From contig JADFUC010001587.1 in assembly GCA_019722365.1 (NCBI GenBank), positions 83,113-147,112 on the forward strand: a stretch of 64,000 nt of DNA, given 5' to 3'. This document shows, in pieces, positions 24,509 through 37,588 of this stretch (position 1 is its first letter; each line of letters opens with the position of its first letter). Below the pieces are notes generated by a model that worked only from the letters and a program-made list of their open reading frames with translations, was not told the origin of the DNA and searched no databases. The DNA comes from Lithospermum erythrorhizon (Eukaryota > Streptophyta > Magnoliopsida > Boraginales > Boraginaceae). The position numbers were made by a program, and so were the translations under genes.

Positions 24509-26864
24509 TGGTATAGAGAGAGCATAAGATCACGAGATTTTCCAGCATACCTTGCCGGTGAGTTTTTTTACGTAATGTGATACTCGCCGTGGGATAAAAA
24601 AATCTTGTTTTCTGTTGTTTGTTTCATTTGCTATCATACATCTATTTATCGCTGACGGTAGAGTTACGCTACACTAATATTTACAATATGGTCTCCCTTT
24701 GAAGCCAGATTTCGTTTATTTATTATTATTTGTTACTGTGAAGACATACTATTTTGCTCGATTATATAGTTCATCAAAGTTTGGCATATACAGTAGCATT
24801 CGTTGGGCATAGGCTTGTTTATGGAATTTAGTGATTAGTTGAGTAATCAAAACAAAGCTATTATATGCTTTATGTTTGACCCGGAGAGGTAGTGATCTAT
24901 TTTATTGGTTATTGTTGTTTTGGGGCCTAGTGCTATTTTTTCTTGTTGTTGACCTAGTTAGAGGTTAAAATGTCGAAGAAGAAAAAATCTTACGGGCTCA
25001 TGTTTTCTGTTTCTAGAAAGATGGATTGATTTGAGGTGGTGAAAGTGTTCTTTCTTGCATGATATGTATGCCGTATTGGATGATGGAGAAATTGGTGTTA
25101 TAAGTAGGAGTATTGTATGAGGAGGAAGTGGTGCGTACATGTTAATCCCAATCTGTATGTTAGTCTCATTCATGAGACTAGTATTCCAGTTATTGATTAT
25201 TGCTTCACGATTTCTCCCCTCAATAACTTGCGGAGAAAGTTTGAGACAATCGATATCTTGGAGATTGCGTCGGCCGTTTCTTGTCTATGACATTCCTACG
25301 CAAAAAGTGATTTTGTTTTGCAATATTATTACAATTTTTAGCGAGTCGAAAAGAATGGCGTTCGTTCGTCTTAATTTTGAAGGGTTCGAAAGAAAGGCGT
25401 TCCTTATGTTGAGAAGTCGACGGGTTCGAAAGAATGGCGTTCTGACGGTGATGATTCTTTCAATGTCATGCATAATATATTTTACCGTTGTTTCCGGCAT
25501 TATAATACCATTGATGATTAACAGCTTTGATTATTTGAAGTTTAAGATACTTATTTATGTTTTTTATTCGTTATTGGTTGTTGGTGGGCATTGCTATTAA
25601 CGACCGTGATATTGGATTTGGGTAGTGGATGATGTTATCGACAATCGTGTTATTGATGAAAGTCTTAGTAATTACATTCATCTTGTGGTTGATGAAAGTC
25701 TTGCAAATGACATTCATTGAAAGAGGTTTGATTTTTGGTTATCTTGTGATTGACTTTTCCATGTTGGAGCAGATTAGTTTGATCTACTTAAGAGTTGGGT
25801 AGAATGTCTGTTTATGATGTATATTGTAGTAGTTAAATGCAACAACAACTATTTTGGGTTCGAAAAGAATGACATTCCCATGTGATACATATTTTGGTCC
25901 TTTGGCGATGTTCTCTGCGTGATATTTTGATGTTAGTTCTTTGGCGATGTTCTTCCACCAATGTTTGGTGTTTGATTTCTGGTTTAGTCACTTATTTCCG
26001 ACTCGTTGATGGTCAGAGCGATGTATATCTGCCGATGTTTTTTCTTATTGTTGCGAACACATGGCAATTCTTTCAAATTGTCATGAGTTTGAAAGTGATA
26101 GAGTAACGGATAGAAGAAGTTTTATGAAGATCTAGAAGATGGGCTGGTCTTCTCAGGCCCGCCACGGCCCGATGTTGGTAAATATCGGTAGCACAGTAAA
26201 CCGGCCCAATTGTATTTGGATTTTTACTCGACGGATTTGTGTTTTTCGGTGCATGTTTTGTCTCGGTTTTACGGCACGAGAAGGAAGATCGTGGGCGGCG
26301 GCCTTGCGAGGTGGTTCGATATCTCAAAGAGGTCCCGGGGTAGGGTGTATTCTTTGGCGAGGAGCGTGATCTGCCGGCTATCGGGATTAATTGATTCAGT
26401 TAGGCGGCGTAATCACCGAGGCAGAGGCAATCCCGATTCTGAGGTGGATTATTATCTTGGTTCTTCACTGTTCACTTGGAAGTCGAAGAAGCGAGGAATC
26501 ACGGTATCTCTTTCCTCGTCGAAGCCCAATTATCGAGCTTTAGCTAAGGTGGCGATGTGAGCTAAAATGGTTGAAGGTTTGTTGGCGGATTTAGGTGTAA
26601 ATTTGATAAGCATCTGGTATCTTTGTGATAGCTTGATCGACGTTGCATTTGGCTAGGAATCGGTGTTCATGGCGCTTCGAAACATATCGAAGTGGATTGT
26701 CATTTTATGCAGGATGCATTGCTTGATGGACTATATCTGCGTCTACGTATGCTCGACTCGATTCGAACAGCGATTGTTCACTAAACCAGGACGACAACGG
26801 TTTGAGTATCTAACTTTGCCAAAGTTGAAGCATTCGCGGTGCATGTGCCAATTTGATGGGTGGG
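24509..26864 (+). mobile_element. Decayed internal region of the Ty1/copia element
   Basis: Reading is plus-strand between the two LTRs. At about 26440-26560 the frame SEVDYYLGSSLFTWKSKK...LSSSKPNYRALA matches the copia RNase H region (family pattern GxSLISWKSKKQ...SSAEAEYRALA). At 26690-26750 the sequence HIEVDCHFMQDALLDG follows, then, after a frameshift, STRFEQRLFTKPGRQRFEYL and a short spacer to the 3' LTR. These are the standard last elements of copia pol. No gag, protease, integrase or RT can be read further upstream, and the internal part is only 2.36 kb, so large deletions have occurred. A 'ttcgaaagaatggcgttc' motif recurs at about 39-bp spacing at 25346, 25385 and 25425, and again near 25858. 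Confidence 0.75.
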
Positions 26865-27040
26865 TGTTGAATAAGATATTATTAGTATTAATTATTATTA
26901 TTACCATATTAGTTTAGTAATAACGATATCGAAATTCTTATTAATGCAATAGGAAACCATTTGATATTGTCTTATAAATATGAATTTAGTTTAAATATAT
27001 TTAAGCTGAGTTTATTGATATGATTTCACATTCTTTGTCA
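26865..27040 (+). repeat. 3' LTR of the Ty1/copia element
   Basis: It begins TGTTGAATAAG after a purine-rich tract (gatgggtggg, 26855-26864) and is similar over its length to 24317-24508. It ends ...ttgtca at 27040. The flanks of the two LTRs show no matching target duplication, consistent with age. Confidence 0.75.
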
Positions 27041-28195
27041 TTTATCAATATCTTTGGTGAGCGGTTCAATTACATGTTTGGTGGGTTATTTAGTTGTTTG
27101 CTTTTATTATTGTAAAAATTCGTTCTTTATCTGTATTGTGTTAAGATTTCAAGAATTTAAACATACCCATTTCAATATGTTTGGGAGATTCAATTATATT
27201 TTTGGTGAGTTATAATGTAAGTGTTTTGTTGATATACCATCACATGCACATCCTTTTCCCAAACTTAACTTTAATATCTTTCTTTCAGTTTACATATAGT
27301 TGTCTTTTAATGCTTTTTGTTTTAAAATCTTTGTGCTTGGTATATAAAATTATGTTTATATTTTCAAGTTGTTTTACTATTTTTTATTATTAAATTAGCA
27401 ATCAACCCGATTATATAATTTTAATTAATTGATATTTTGTGTTTTTAATGTCTTTTTTATTTATTTTTATTTTTAAATCTAACGTCTGAATGACTAAAAG
27501 AAAAGTAAAAATAACGAAATGTCAATTAGCTCTTCTAAGTAATATTAGTTGTTAAATTAATCCAAGCCTCAGTCATAACATTTCAAAAGAAGAATTGGGC
27601 AATTTTGTCATTTCTAAAAGCTCTATTAATTAATTGAGTAACTGAGGAGACCCAACAACGAACAAGAAGGTTGTTAAGTATGAATTGAATTTGAAGATTG
27701 ACAGTGGGATAATGATGATGACAAGGATTCCAGGTTGAACTTAAGAAGGGGGATGGTGATGGTTTTGGGGGTTGGGAGTGATTATGTTGGGCTGGAGTTG
27801 ACCGTGGAGGGAGGGATTGAGAAGATGGAGGAGATGGTTTTTTTCTTTAATACATTTTTTTAATAATGTTATACTGAGTAAGTATGAGAATTTGGAACAA
27901 TAAATACTTTTTGAGTTTGTCCTAAAGAATAATATATTATTTTTTCTTTGGATTGAATAATGCTCCCTTGTGCAATCTTAAAATATTCATAAGCACTAAC
28001 TAGCTTTAAACTGTTTCTTCGTTTTTTTTCGGCAATTTAATTTCCCAAATTTTCTCAATCTGTTCTCTAGCTTACTCCGCTCTAGCTTTAAGTTGCCAAA
28101 ACTTAAAAGATTAAACTTTGAACCGCGTCTTCATAAAGTAACTTCTTGTGTTCTTATCTTTTAGTTTTTTCTATTTTTAGTGTTAGTTTTTTAAG
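27041..28195. other. Intergenic, nothing recognised
   Basis: AT-rich sequence with one G-rich stretch at about 27700-27840 (gaagggggatggtgatgg...gagggagggattg). No open frame or element that I can name. Confidence 0.45.
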
Positions 28196-28835
28196 TTTGA
28201 TTATTTTGGATTTTTTGATAATAAAATTCATGGGTTTTGATAAAGGTTTGATTTTTGGGTTTTCATATTAAATTTCTTGGGTTGTTAAAGTTTGATTTAT
28301 TTGGATTTTTTTATAATAAAAATTCATGGGTTTTGTTAAAGTTTTGAATATTTTGGGTTTTGATAATAGAAATTCATGAGTTTGTTAAAGTTTTCATTTT
28401 TTTTGATTTTTCGATAATAAAAATTCATGAATTTTTAAAATATTCGATTTTGGGTTTGAGAATGAAAACTTCATGGGTTTTGTTAAAGGTTCGATTTTTG
28501 ATAATAAAATTCATGGATTTGTTAAATATTCAATTTTTTTGGGATTTTTTTATAATAAAAATTCATGGGTTTGTTAAAGGTTCAATTTTTTTGGATTTTT
28601 GATAATAAAAATTCATGGGTTTGTTAAAGGTTCGATTTTTTTTTTGGGTTTCTTGATAATAAAAATTCATTTGTTTTATTAAAGTTTCGATTTTTTCGAT
28701 TTTTGATATCAAAAAATTCATGGAAATTCTAAAGTTCGATTTTTTTGGGGTTTTGATAATAAAATTCATGGGTTTGTTATTCGATTTTTTGGGTTTTTGA
28801 TAAAAAATTCATGAGTTTGTTAAATATTGTGGTGT
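28196..28835 (+). repeat. AT-rich minisatellite, about twelve units of 45-60 bp
   Basis: Each unit contains 'gataataaaaattcatggg' followed by 'tttgttaaaggttcgat' and a T-rich run of variable length (for example at 28495, 28550, 28595, 28650). Units differ by point changes and T-run length. Short open frames rich in Ile, Lys and Phe are a by-product of the array. Confidence 0.9.
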
Positions 28836-28856
28836 TTAAGTAATCCCCCATATTAA

Positions 28857-29115
28857 CAAAAATCCAAAAAATCAGTTTAACAATCCATGAATTTTGTATA
28901 AAACCCATCGAACCTTTGCTAACCCATAATTTTATTATAAAAAACCAAAAATCGAAGAGCCTGCTGGCATGGTATAATGCTCAAAAAATCAAAACTTAAA
29001 CGAGGAAGCAATTTTTATTATCAAAAAGCAAAAATCGAAACAAACTCATGAATTTTTATTAAAAAATCAAAATCGGGCAACAATAAACCCATAATTCTAT
29101 TATTAAGAAACCCAA
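28857..29115 (-). repeat. Inverted, degraded continuation of the minisatellite
   Basis: The units appear here as reverse complement ('aacccataattttattat', 'aactcatgaatttttatta', 'aaacccaaaaatggaac'), about four copies more diverged than the forward array. The junction at about 28836-28857 is 'tgtttaagtaatcccccat'. Together the two parts form a long imperfect inverted repeat. Confidence 0.75.
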
Positions 29116-30030
29116 AAATGGAACTTTAAAAAAGCGAACGAAAAAAGGAAAAAAAATAAGCGAAACATAAGAACATAGGACTTGTTGGTGAAGATTTTTG
29201 GTTAGTTTTAATCATTTTCAGTTTCATTATGAAAGTTAGAGGAAGAAGTTAGAGATAGTGAAAATTTGAAAATGATAATAGTACATGAAAATGAAGAGGA
29301 GAAGAGTTAGGAAGGAGGCGTTTTAGTACTTGCATCAAGGGATGTTATTTAAACAAAGAAAAAAAGGAAGACACTTATTTTTAGAATGAAAATTAAATGT
29401 GTTAATCACCCAAATTACTCTAATAAGTATAATTTAAAAATTTCTATAAACTCTCTTTATTTTAATTTGCCCAAAACTCTAAAAATTATAAAAAAAACCT
29501 CCATTTATTTGAACACAGTTAACATGTAATTCAACTTCAAATAGATAGCTAAATTGATATACTTTTAAATATTTAATGGGTGGAATAGACAAAAATGAAA
29601 AGATAGTGGATGGAATGAAACCAAATTATACATTGATGGGCGACAATGCCTCCATTGTTATTGAAATGCGTGTCAATTTTGAGATTGCCAAAAAAAAAAT
29701 ACCCTTTCCAAAATCATGTCCCAGAATCGTTTTTAAAATAAAAATTTCTTTTTGGTTTTCTTTTACCAAGTCATCGAGAAAACATGAAATAAAACTATGT
29801 TTATGTGATATGTTTGGATTTTTCTAAAACTTTATACAAAATTAAATGGATCTTAATAAAAAGAATGGAGAAATGGTGCTATGGTATCGTAGAGTCGGTT
29901 CAGTTGTAGGACTTGAAACTCTCTAGTGGAATGATTAATACCTTGGGTGTATTTTTAAACTTTTTGAATTTTATACGTCTATTGTCAATTGATTTTTAGT
30001 CACAGACATCATGGATTCTTTAACATTATA
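29116..30030. other. Intergenic, nothing recognised
   Basis: AT-rich spacer. The open frame at about 29576-29827 has no recognisable content. Confidence 0.4.
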
Positions 30031-32553
30031 TGTAACGACATGTTAGTCTAGAGCCTCCTGAGTGCTTATCGTCGAAATCACGGACACGGAGTCACCACGT
30101 CGACCGGATGACTAAGTACAAACCCACCTGTCCTTAACATAAGCCCATACAATAATATATACAACGGACAAAGAGCAATTTTTTAGAAAAAAGAATCCAT
30201 CGTGGTATTTCCTAACCACACACTTACATGACATCTGATAAGCATCATTATGCTGAAATATGCAACAGCCCAGGTCGAAATCCCCAAAATACAACAATAC
30301 AAACAACCGAATACAATCCAAAAACAACGAGGCAGTGAGGATCTACTACTAACCGTTGCTCACCTAGGCTCTAAGGCACGAACACTCGAACAACCTCAGA
30401 ATAGCCATTCTGAGTACCACTGTCGACTGGCACAAATGAAAATGCCGCTCATAGCGAATAGGGTGTAAGCTGCAGGAAAAAACTAGTGAATCGTATCTCA
30501 AGAGCGAAAATTAACTCACTCCCACGAGTAGTGTACTGTAAAATCATTAATTTCGCATAAAATATGTAGATGATCACGAGGATCTGTTACTATTCACGCC
30601 ATAATAAAGAGTATATCATTAGTGATTATCATTGCTTCATCGCGAGGTTATACTCGATGCAGTCATTACTATGGTCATTAGTTCATAGGCCCGATCTAAC
30701 TAACATGCATTCTAACAAAAACAGCAATCTTGAAGATCATGCTATCGAGTAGCTTGATGACAATGATACGATCATATCATATTGCTCTATCGACAGCAAT
30801 GTACAACCTGCGACCAACAACTAGACGCTTCCCGGCTTCTCGGCTCTACGTGTCTGCCGACCATCCCAAGCAACTTCGATCAACTCAGCGCCAAATCGAA
30901 TTTCACAACTAATCGCATATAATCAGCACTTTCGACTGCGGGGAGAAACTTATGCCCGTGGAGCATAAGCTATACATCACACTATTAACGAGGCGCGAGG
31001 CAAGCCAGGTAGCTCATCTTGAAGTATAGGCAATCTGGGATAACGTCGCACTCTTGCTTGAGATCTGAGGCAAACCTGACAGGTGGTACCGTGGTCTGAG
31101 GCAACATACGCTCGTGCCCAGCTGGAAGTCTGAGGCAACCCATGACCTTTTCGTGCCGTGGTACAAGGCAGCCACAACACACTGCGTGTCTTGGTAGTGA
31201 GTGTCATACCCAACAAATGCCGTAGTACAAAGTGTCCTTGTAGCGCTCGTCTGGTAGTCGGCATGGCAATGACAACTCGTACCGTAGTCTGAGGTAACCG
31301 CTAACTAACCATACATACTCATGATCAACACGTTGATACATACATAAACATGCTCACAACGTCAACCGTCTGACACATTCACGGAAAGTAAATTTAAACT
31401 ATGCAGTGAGATAAATGCTACTTGGCTGGCAAATAATGGCGCCCCGCCTAATTAGTCCAAGTGTGGTTTCTCGCTCCACACCTAATCACAAACACCCGAA
31501 AATATAATTACTACTTACTCTGATCATGGCCCGTTTTTGTTTTAACTATCGACTTCTAATAATATAAAACTTAACAGCTACAGGTGATAATATTACTACA
31601 GTTTAACGACTAATAAAGCAACGAAAACTTCAACCATATAAATTCTCCATTTTTAAATATCGCTCGCCTCATCAATAGCACTCTAATCAAATTCTAGTCA
31701 ATCCGACAATCCCGATTCCCCAACTAATTAATCCGTTATAATCATCCTTTAATTCCAAAAAATCAATTACTGCTTAACTTGGAATAACTAACTCAACGAT
31801 ATCCTACGCGATCAACGTCGCTTATCCAACTTATACTCCAAAACAACATATATTAAGATCATGTAAGATCGTACTACAATTTAAGGAAATTTGGGAAAAA
31901 GTCAACAAAAGATCAACTTCGCCAAAATCAACACATTTCAACCTCAAAAATCGATTATAATCACCTCGAAATCACTTAATCGAGCTTAGATGAAACATCC
32001 CATACCATTTAAAGTCCTAAATCTCGAAATCTTAAAAGTCAACAAAGTCAGCTTGCAACTTATGAAATATCCAACAAGATTTAACCTTTCTTACCTTGAT
32101 GTGTAGGGAATGTTGAGGGGAAGATAAAAACCAAATTTTTTGTGTCTTGAGCTACAAAGAAATGGAAGAAATGGAAGAAAAATTTTCAAAGGGGAGGGGG
32201 GGGGGGAGAACAAGGGTTCGGCCAACTCATGGAAGAAAGGGGATGGGTTTTGTGTTTTGGATAATGATGAAAATGATAAGGATAAGAAGATATTTAGGAT
32301 GACTTAAGTCCCGTTTGGTTCGGTTTATTTCTCCTTTCTGCTTAAATACCGATGAAGCAAATTTCAAATATGTTATTAAAAGGCATATGCTAAATACCGT
32401 ACTTTCGTCTCGATATATTGATACTATTCGAAATTATTGATATCATCTCCGGAGTGCTGACCGATAAATATAATTTAATCTGCCGCTATTAAAAATTTAG
32501 ATCGCAAAATTTACTCAACTCAAGCCACCACGGAAGAAGCACTTGTCACGACA
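30031..32553 (-). repeat. Putative 3' LTR of a minus-strand Ty3/gypsy element
   Basis: The stretch lies directly beyond the 3' end of the gypsy integrase on the minus strand. On that strand it starts TGTCGTGACA (32553) and ends TGTCGTTACA (30031), giving the TG...CA ends expected of an LTR. Leader-like sequence with a GTAAG donor (about 32100-32120 on the minus strand) and a G/C homopolymer (about 32190-32205) lie inside. A second LTR is not in the window, so the boundaries rest on position and end motifs only. Confidence 0.5.
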
Positions 32554-32589
32554 CGTAAACATACAAGACATAAAACAAAACAACTACAA

Positions 32590-33805
32590 CTTACCTCACA
32601 TGCGAAAAGCTACGGTGTCGACTCCGTATGTCCTCGCGACTCCCGAGTCAACTTCTTCCTTTGCGTGGATTCACCATGAAAACTTTCCTTAAGGCCACCG
32701 CCTTATTCCTCAGCGCGCTTCTCGCTTCGGTCGAGAATTTCCACGATGCCTCACCGAATGTGAGGTCCTCCTCGAAGTTCCACGGTAGGCTAAATTATGC
32801 ATCGGGGATATACTTCTCGAGCCGAGATACATGGAACACGTTATGAATCCCTATCAAGCTCGGGAGCGGCCTTGACTTGATAAGCCACCAGATCGAACTT
32901 TCCCGAGATGCCAGGCGGTCCCGATATAACGAGGACTCAACTAGCCCTTTATCCCCGTCGTGTCGCCACTTCCACGGAGAATATCTTCCAAGAACACACG
33001 GTCACCCGATCTCGAAAGATAAGTCTACTCTGTGACGATCGACATACTTGTCGCAATGCCGGTTACCGGATGTTGTTGTATCGGCAGTCTCTCACCCCGA
33101 TCTTTCCACTAACTTCGGAACCATAAACTTTTATCTCTCCCAGCCGTTTCCAACAGCGGGTTCGGCTTGGCTTCCGCCCATACAAGCATTAGGGTGTAAA
33201 TGCAGTACTAGCATGGAAACTATTATTATCTGTGAACTCGTCTTAGGAAACTCTTAAATCCCAACTCCCCGAGAAACTTAGAACACATGCTCGTATATCC
33301 TCCAAAGTGCGGATGCGTCATCTACGGTGCCCGTACATGCAGGGGATGGAAAGATGTACTTCAACTATTTCACGGTCCCCAACTCCTCTTGAGAAATCCC
33401 TCAGTCTCGAAGTAAAAATCTCATGTGATGCGGAAATGATAGACACCGGAACCCATTACAACCTCACAATCGATCAACATAAGTCCTGTAGCTTCTCAGG
33501 CCCATCAGTAGATCTAATAGGTAAGAAATGAGCCGACTTGACATCCTATCATGATCGCCCAAAATCGTCATTTAGCCTCATCGACCTAGGAAGCCCAAAT
33601 ACAAAGTCCATGGTAATATTCTTCGCATCCACTCAGGGAATAGGAAAGAATGCCGCAACAATCCTTGACGTAATACAATAACAAATCTTCACCTCTTGAC
33701 AAACCAAACACCTCCCATAAACTACACAATCTATAACGTCACCCAGGCCACGATAGACCGCTTTCAAAATCCGATACATCTTTTGTGCTACTGGGTGCAT
33801 GGTAT
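32590..33805 (-). pseudogene. Ty3/gypsy integrase and chromodomain-like C-terminus, truncated relic
   Basis: Read on the minus strand from 33805, the frames give an HHCC zinc finger (MHPVAQKMY...CLVCQEVK), then EWMRRILPW, SAHFLPIRST, then, after frameshifts, VSIISASHEIFTSR, and near the end GIHNVFHVSRLEKYIPDA, NFEEDLTFGEA and ALRNKAVALRKVFMVN. These correspond in order to the integrase zinc finger, catalytic core and the C-terminal region of Ty3/gypsy chromoviruses (Tekay/Del-like pattern HNVFHVSMLRKYVPDP). There are many stops and frameshifts. The RT, RNase H and gag parts that should lie to the right are missing because another element begins at 33806. Confidence 0.85.
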
Positions 33806-36730
33806 TGTTAGAATCTAGTATGAATTTCATTTGTGATTAAACACCAAATTCATACATCCGGATCCTCAAAATGACATAAATTAATCTAAAACACATAATA
33901 TGCAATATGAATACGAGAGTGCATCGTGCAGTGGAAGATATGAAAACCACCCTTGAAGCGAGCTCGCGCGTGAATCCCCTTTGAAATTCTCCTCCAATTA
34001 TTTGTCCAACGACATTAGGTGTTCTCTCTGAGGAGTGCACTTCGGGAGGGGTTGAATCCTTGACTTGAGTTTCTTTAAGAACTAAGAGATTGGATGGAAA
34101 AATCAAGAGAAAATTTTCAATTTTTCCCTTGGTATTACCGACCATCCATGGAGGAGATGGAGGGTTTTCTTTTTGTTCTATAATCATATGGAAACCTAAA
34201 TGATAAAGATCGCCTGTAGTGGTCCATCATTTAGTCTAAAGCAACCCAGAATAGTTAATGAGCCGACTCGTTTGATTTGATTAAACCGCTAAGTAAATCA
34301 AGCACTAACGAAGTTGTTAATAGTAACTAACAAGTTACTATGACTCAACTAACTTCTCGAATTAATTCAATTGACCAATTAATTGGTCCGGGTTCATCAA
34401 TTTATATTTTACATTATCGGTGTAAAATTCCCAATTGAATATTCGTTGATTCTGATCAACTCTCAATTTAGCAAATGTAGTTTAATTTCATACATGAAAT
34501 ATAATTTAACGTCATTTGTATGTGTGTGACATACAGGCTGAGATAATAAGTAAGTTGTATAAATAATAATAATTTGACCAATTCTTTGTTATTATATGAT
34601 TAATAGTAAGATCTGCTTGATCGCTCATAACCCTTAAATTATCATGAGAACCCGAACTGATATCTGATTACTAAGGTGATCACTAAGTTCCGGTAATCAC
34701 GTTTAACTTGACCCGGTAAATGAATTCTTCTGATTGTCATGGCAGGCGTAATAAAAGTGAATCAATTTTTCATTGATTTCGACACTCCCAACGCCCTTGG
34801 GCGTTACCATACAAATCATTTATCACGCGATCTCACGAGTCGTAGGCTAACCATAAGTGTGTCGTAAACGCCTTGGCTTTCTTTACTCGAGTATGGGCCC
34901 GAATAAGCATTTGTAAGTCCCGTAAACCAATCGATTACCCAATTTGTGTGAAGGCACGAGATCTTCCTTGTATATCAGGACGGATCATCCCTCGATATAT
35001 CAACATCTATCGTTATACTCAGCATTGTGACCCAGCAATATGCAATTATAATCTAGTTTAAAGAAGAGCGGGGCGTGTGGTCATAGTCGAAATCTGAGCT
35101 CGTATAACACGAGATAGTTATATATCGTAGGTCTAGGGTAATAGAACCTAAAATTCTAAACAAATATCATAGGACACAGATATACATATCTTCTATGAAT
35201 TACGTTTCGATTAAATACTGACTCCGTCATAGGACGGTAGCCAGGGTATTGATCTAGTCATAGCAGAGCTAAATGATCAATCTTGATCATAAAACACCAT
35301 GTTAGTCATATGATCTTGTCACCCTAACTATCGACATCGACGAGGCACTTTGGCTATCCTATGTTTCTAGGCTTGAAGAGGTGTAATCAACAATTCATGT
35401 TGCCTCTCTAGAAAATATAGACTAACTCAGGGATCTAACTTTTCACTCATCGAGGATACAATACATGTATATTATATATTTCAACGGCATGTGAAATAAA
35501 TAATGGGTAACTATATGAATGAATCACGCATTCATGTAGTTTAGTTAACAATCAGATTAAAACACAAAGGAACTTTTGCTTTAATCAATTATTTAACTTA
35601 TTCCAGAAAGTGAATGAACTAGCTCCCGCGAACATTTATACGTTAGGTTCGCCGTGCTTCGTGAAAACCAAACTTGGTTGAATCACGAGGAAGGATACCG
35701 ACTCGAGATGCGTAGCAAGCCATACATGGATCCTTTAAGCTTGCATGACTTCTTAGGTCATTTCATGACATGGCAAAGCAAAGGATAGTGATTATAATCC
35801 ATCGGCTTTATCGAAATACTAGTTCTGGCGGTCTTTATGTTAAATGCGACCGGTCTACCGACCAAGGGAATCATTGATGACTAAGATTATCTGACATAGT
35901 CATCTTGCGACTATGATCCAAATGGGTTTTCAACGGCTTCTCGAGTTCTATCGGGTAGGTTTACAACGCCTTCGAGAGTATGTTAAAACACATACGTCTT
36001 ATTAAATGCACATTCTTTTAACAACATTACCCAGCCAAAGCAGATTATTTGGTCAAGTTATAATATTGAGTTCAAGTTTCCTTTTAGTTTACTCGTATTG
36101 TGAGCATACTAGACTCGATCCCCATTATTACGAATTCTTGGCTAATAGCTTTTTCATATGATGCAGTACATCCATATCTTGCCTATCACGTTCGATTACA
36201 AGAGTGAGATCAACAAGCGATCCATTCCATTCAACAACTATAGTTACCTCTATTCTCTTAAGTTACTATCAAGCGTATTCGAATCATGAATACCTTTAGT
36301 AAACTTCACAATTCTATCACGAGAGATAAGTACTCGTCATAGTTGTGGTGTACAGCATGACTTTGACATGGCGTATGGTAAATTATATTACTATGTAACC
36401 AGACTTGACCACTCATTAATGTAGAGACCACTTACTAGTGGGGATTAGACTCTAATGAAGAGTTGCCTTGTCAATAAGAGAATCGTCTATTTATAGAATT
36501 TAACCTATTATAGATTTCTTAATCACCTCGAACTGTGACATCTTAAAATTAACAAGCAAATGTCATGCAGCTTCACTATATATAATGTATTTGATTATAG
36601 CATGTGTCACGTAATATATATGCGGTACAGGCCTACAAATGTACAAGAACTGTCACTCTTTTACACCTTTTAAGGTTGTAGGAAGAATTTCTTCAACATT
36701 TAGTGTCTGAAACTTCATTTATGCGATTCT
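33806..36730 (-). mobile_element. Ty1/copia LTR (solo or nearly so), minus orientation, inserted in the gypsy integrase
   Basis: On the minus strand the sequence ends ...GATTCTAACA at 33806. The preceding 'atccggatgtatgaatttgg' and 'caacccctcccgaagtgc...gtcgttggacaaataattgg' stretches are familiar from Angela/Tork-type copia LTRs in many plants. A purine-rich GTGGGAGCC (36731-36743, minus strand) could be the polypurine tract preceding the LTR, which would make it about 2.9 kb. The 3' end of the LTR is secure. The length and the outer boundary are inference. No coding domain was recognised inside. Confidence 0.55.
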
Positions 36731-37588
36731 GGCTCCCACTTAACCTTTAAGGAACTCGAGGTTCTTCGTCACTCTTGATTCTTTATTGATTTTCATCAAG
36801 TATCAAGTAGAATTTAACTCGATTATACTCAATCTTAAGTTTACAACTTTAAGTTCTAATAGTATATAAACTTTCTTTTATTCTAAACTTGAGATGTGGA
36901 GTTAAAATATGATGTCAGTATCATCGTGATCGTACTTAGGAACATTCTTTGGATAGCTTGCTAAGACCGCATGTTACTGACTTGTGGAATAGCGATAAGA
37001 AAGTTTAAAGTAAACATGAGCATAATTGACGATGAATATGTTTAATCTTGGTTTCAACGAATGTATGATTAAACGGCTAAATTCGTATTGATTGTATTTA
37101 ATGAGAATCACATTTATTAATTACGATGATTCACCATCCAGGAAAGTAATATAGATAGACTCTTTACTCACGATGAATCGTAATGGAAGATAAAATAAAC
37201 TTTATACTGTGCAAATTCCACATTTTATTTCATTTAAATGACCTCGAGTCATTTATTGGGTATTATTTATTCATGTTGTCATTTGTATCCCTACGTTTAG
37301 CTTTAAATGCATCGAAGTGAATCTTTCCTTGATGTAACGAAGGTTCTATCTTTGAATTGGTATCTCCTGCGGAGGCTTGAATGCGTTAAAAGTCGCGTAT
37401 TTATTTAAGTATTTGTACTTCATAATGAAGACTACAGTACAATAAATTACAACGGTATAATTGGATGGAAATAAATGCCAACTCTTTGGATTTATGTACA
37501 AAATGACTTAACTAGCTTTGGATTTTGAGTTAAATTATGTCTACTTATAGTGACATAATACTAACTTATCTATACGAGACGTTCAAAG
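36731..37588. other. Repeat-derived sequence, nothing recognised
   Basis: If the preceding LTR assignment is right, this would be the decayed 3' end of that copia element's internal region. No RNase H motif can be read, so it is left unassigned. Confidence 0.35.

Noticed and set aside
18590..27840. C-rich stretch at 18.6 kb as the inverse of the G-rich stretch at 27.7 kb
   Set aside because: Resemblance is compositional; no collinear landmarks were found.
28196..28835. Regularly spaced repeats resembling a CRISPR array
   Set aside because: This is a plant nuclear minisatellite: the intervening parts are T-rich variants of the same unit and not unique spacers, and no cas genes exist here.
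29880..29960. 'tggtatcgtagagtc' stretch that resembles a tRNA or a copia primer-binding site
   Set aside because: No tRNA fold could be drawn and no LTR end precedes it.
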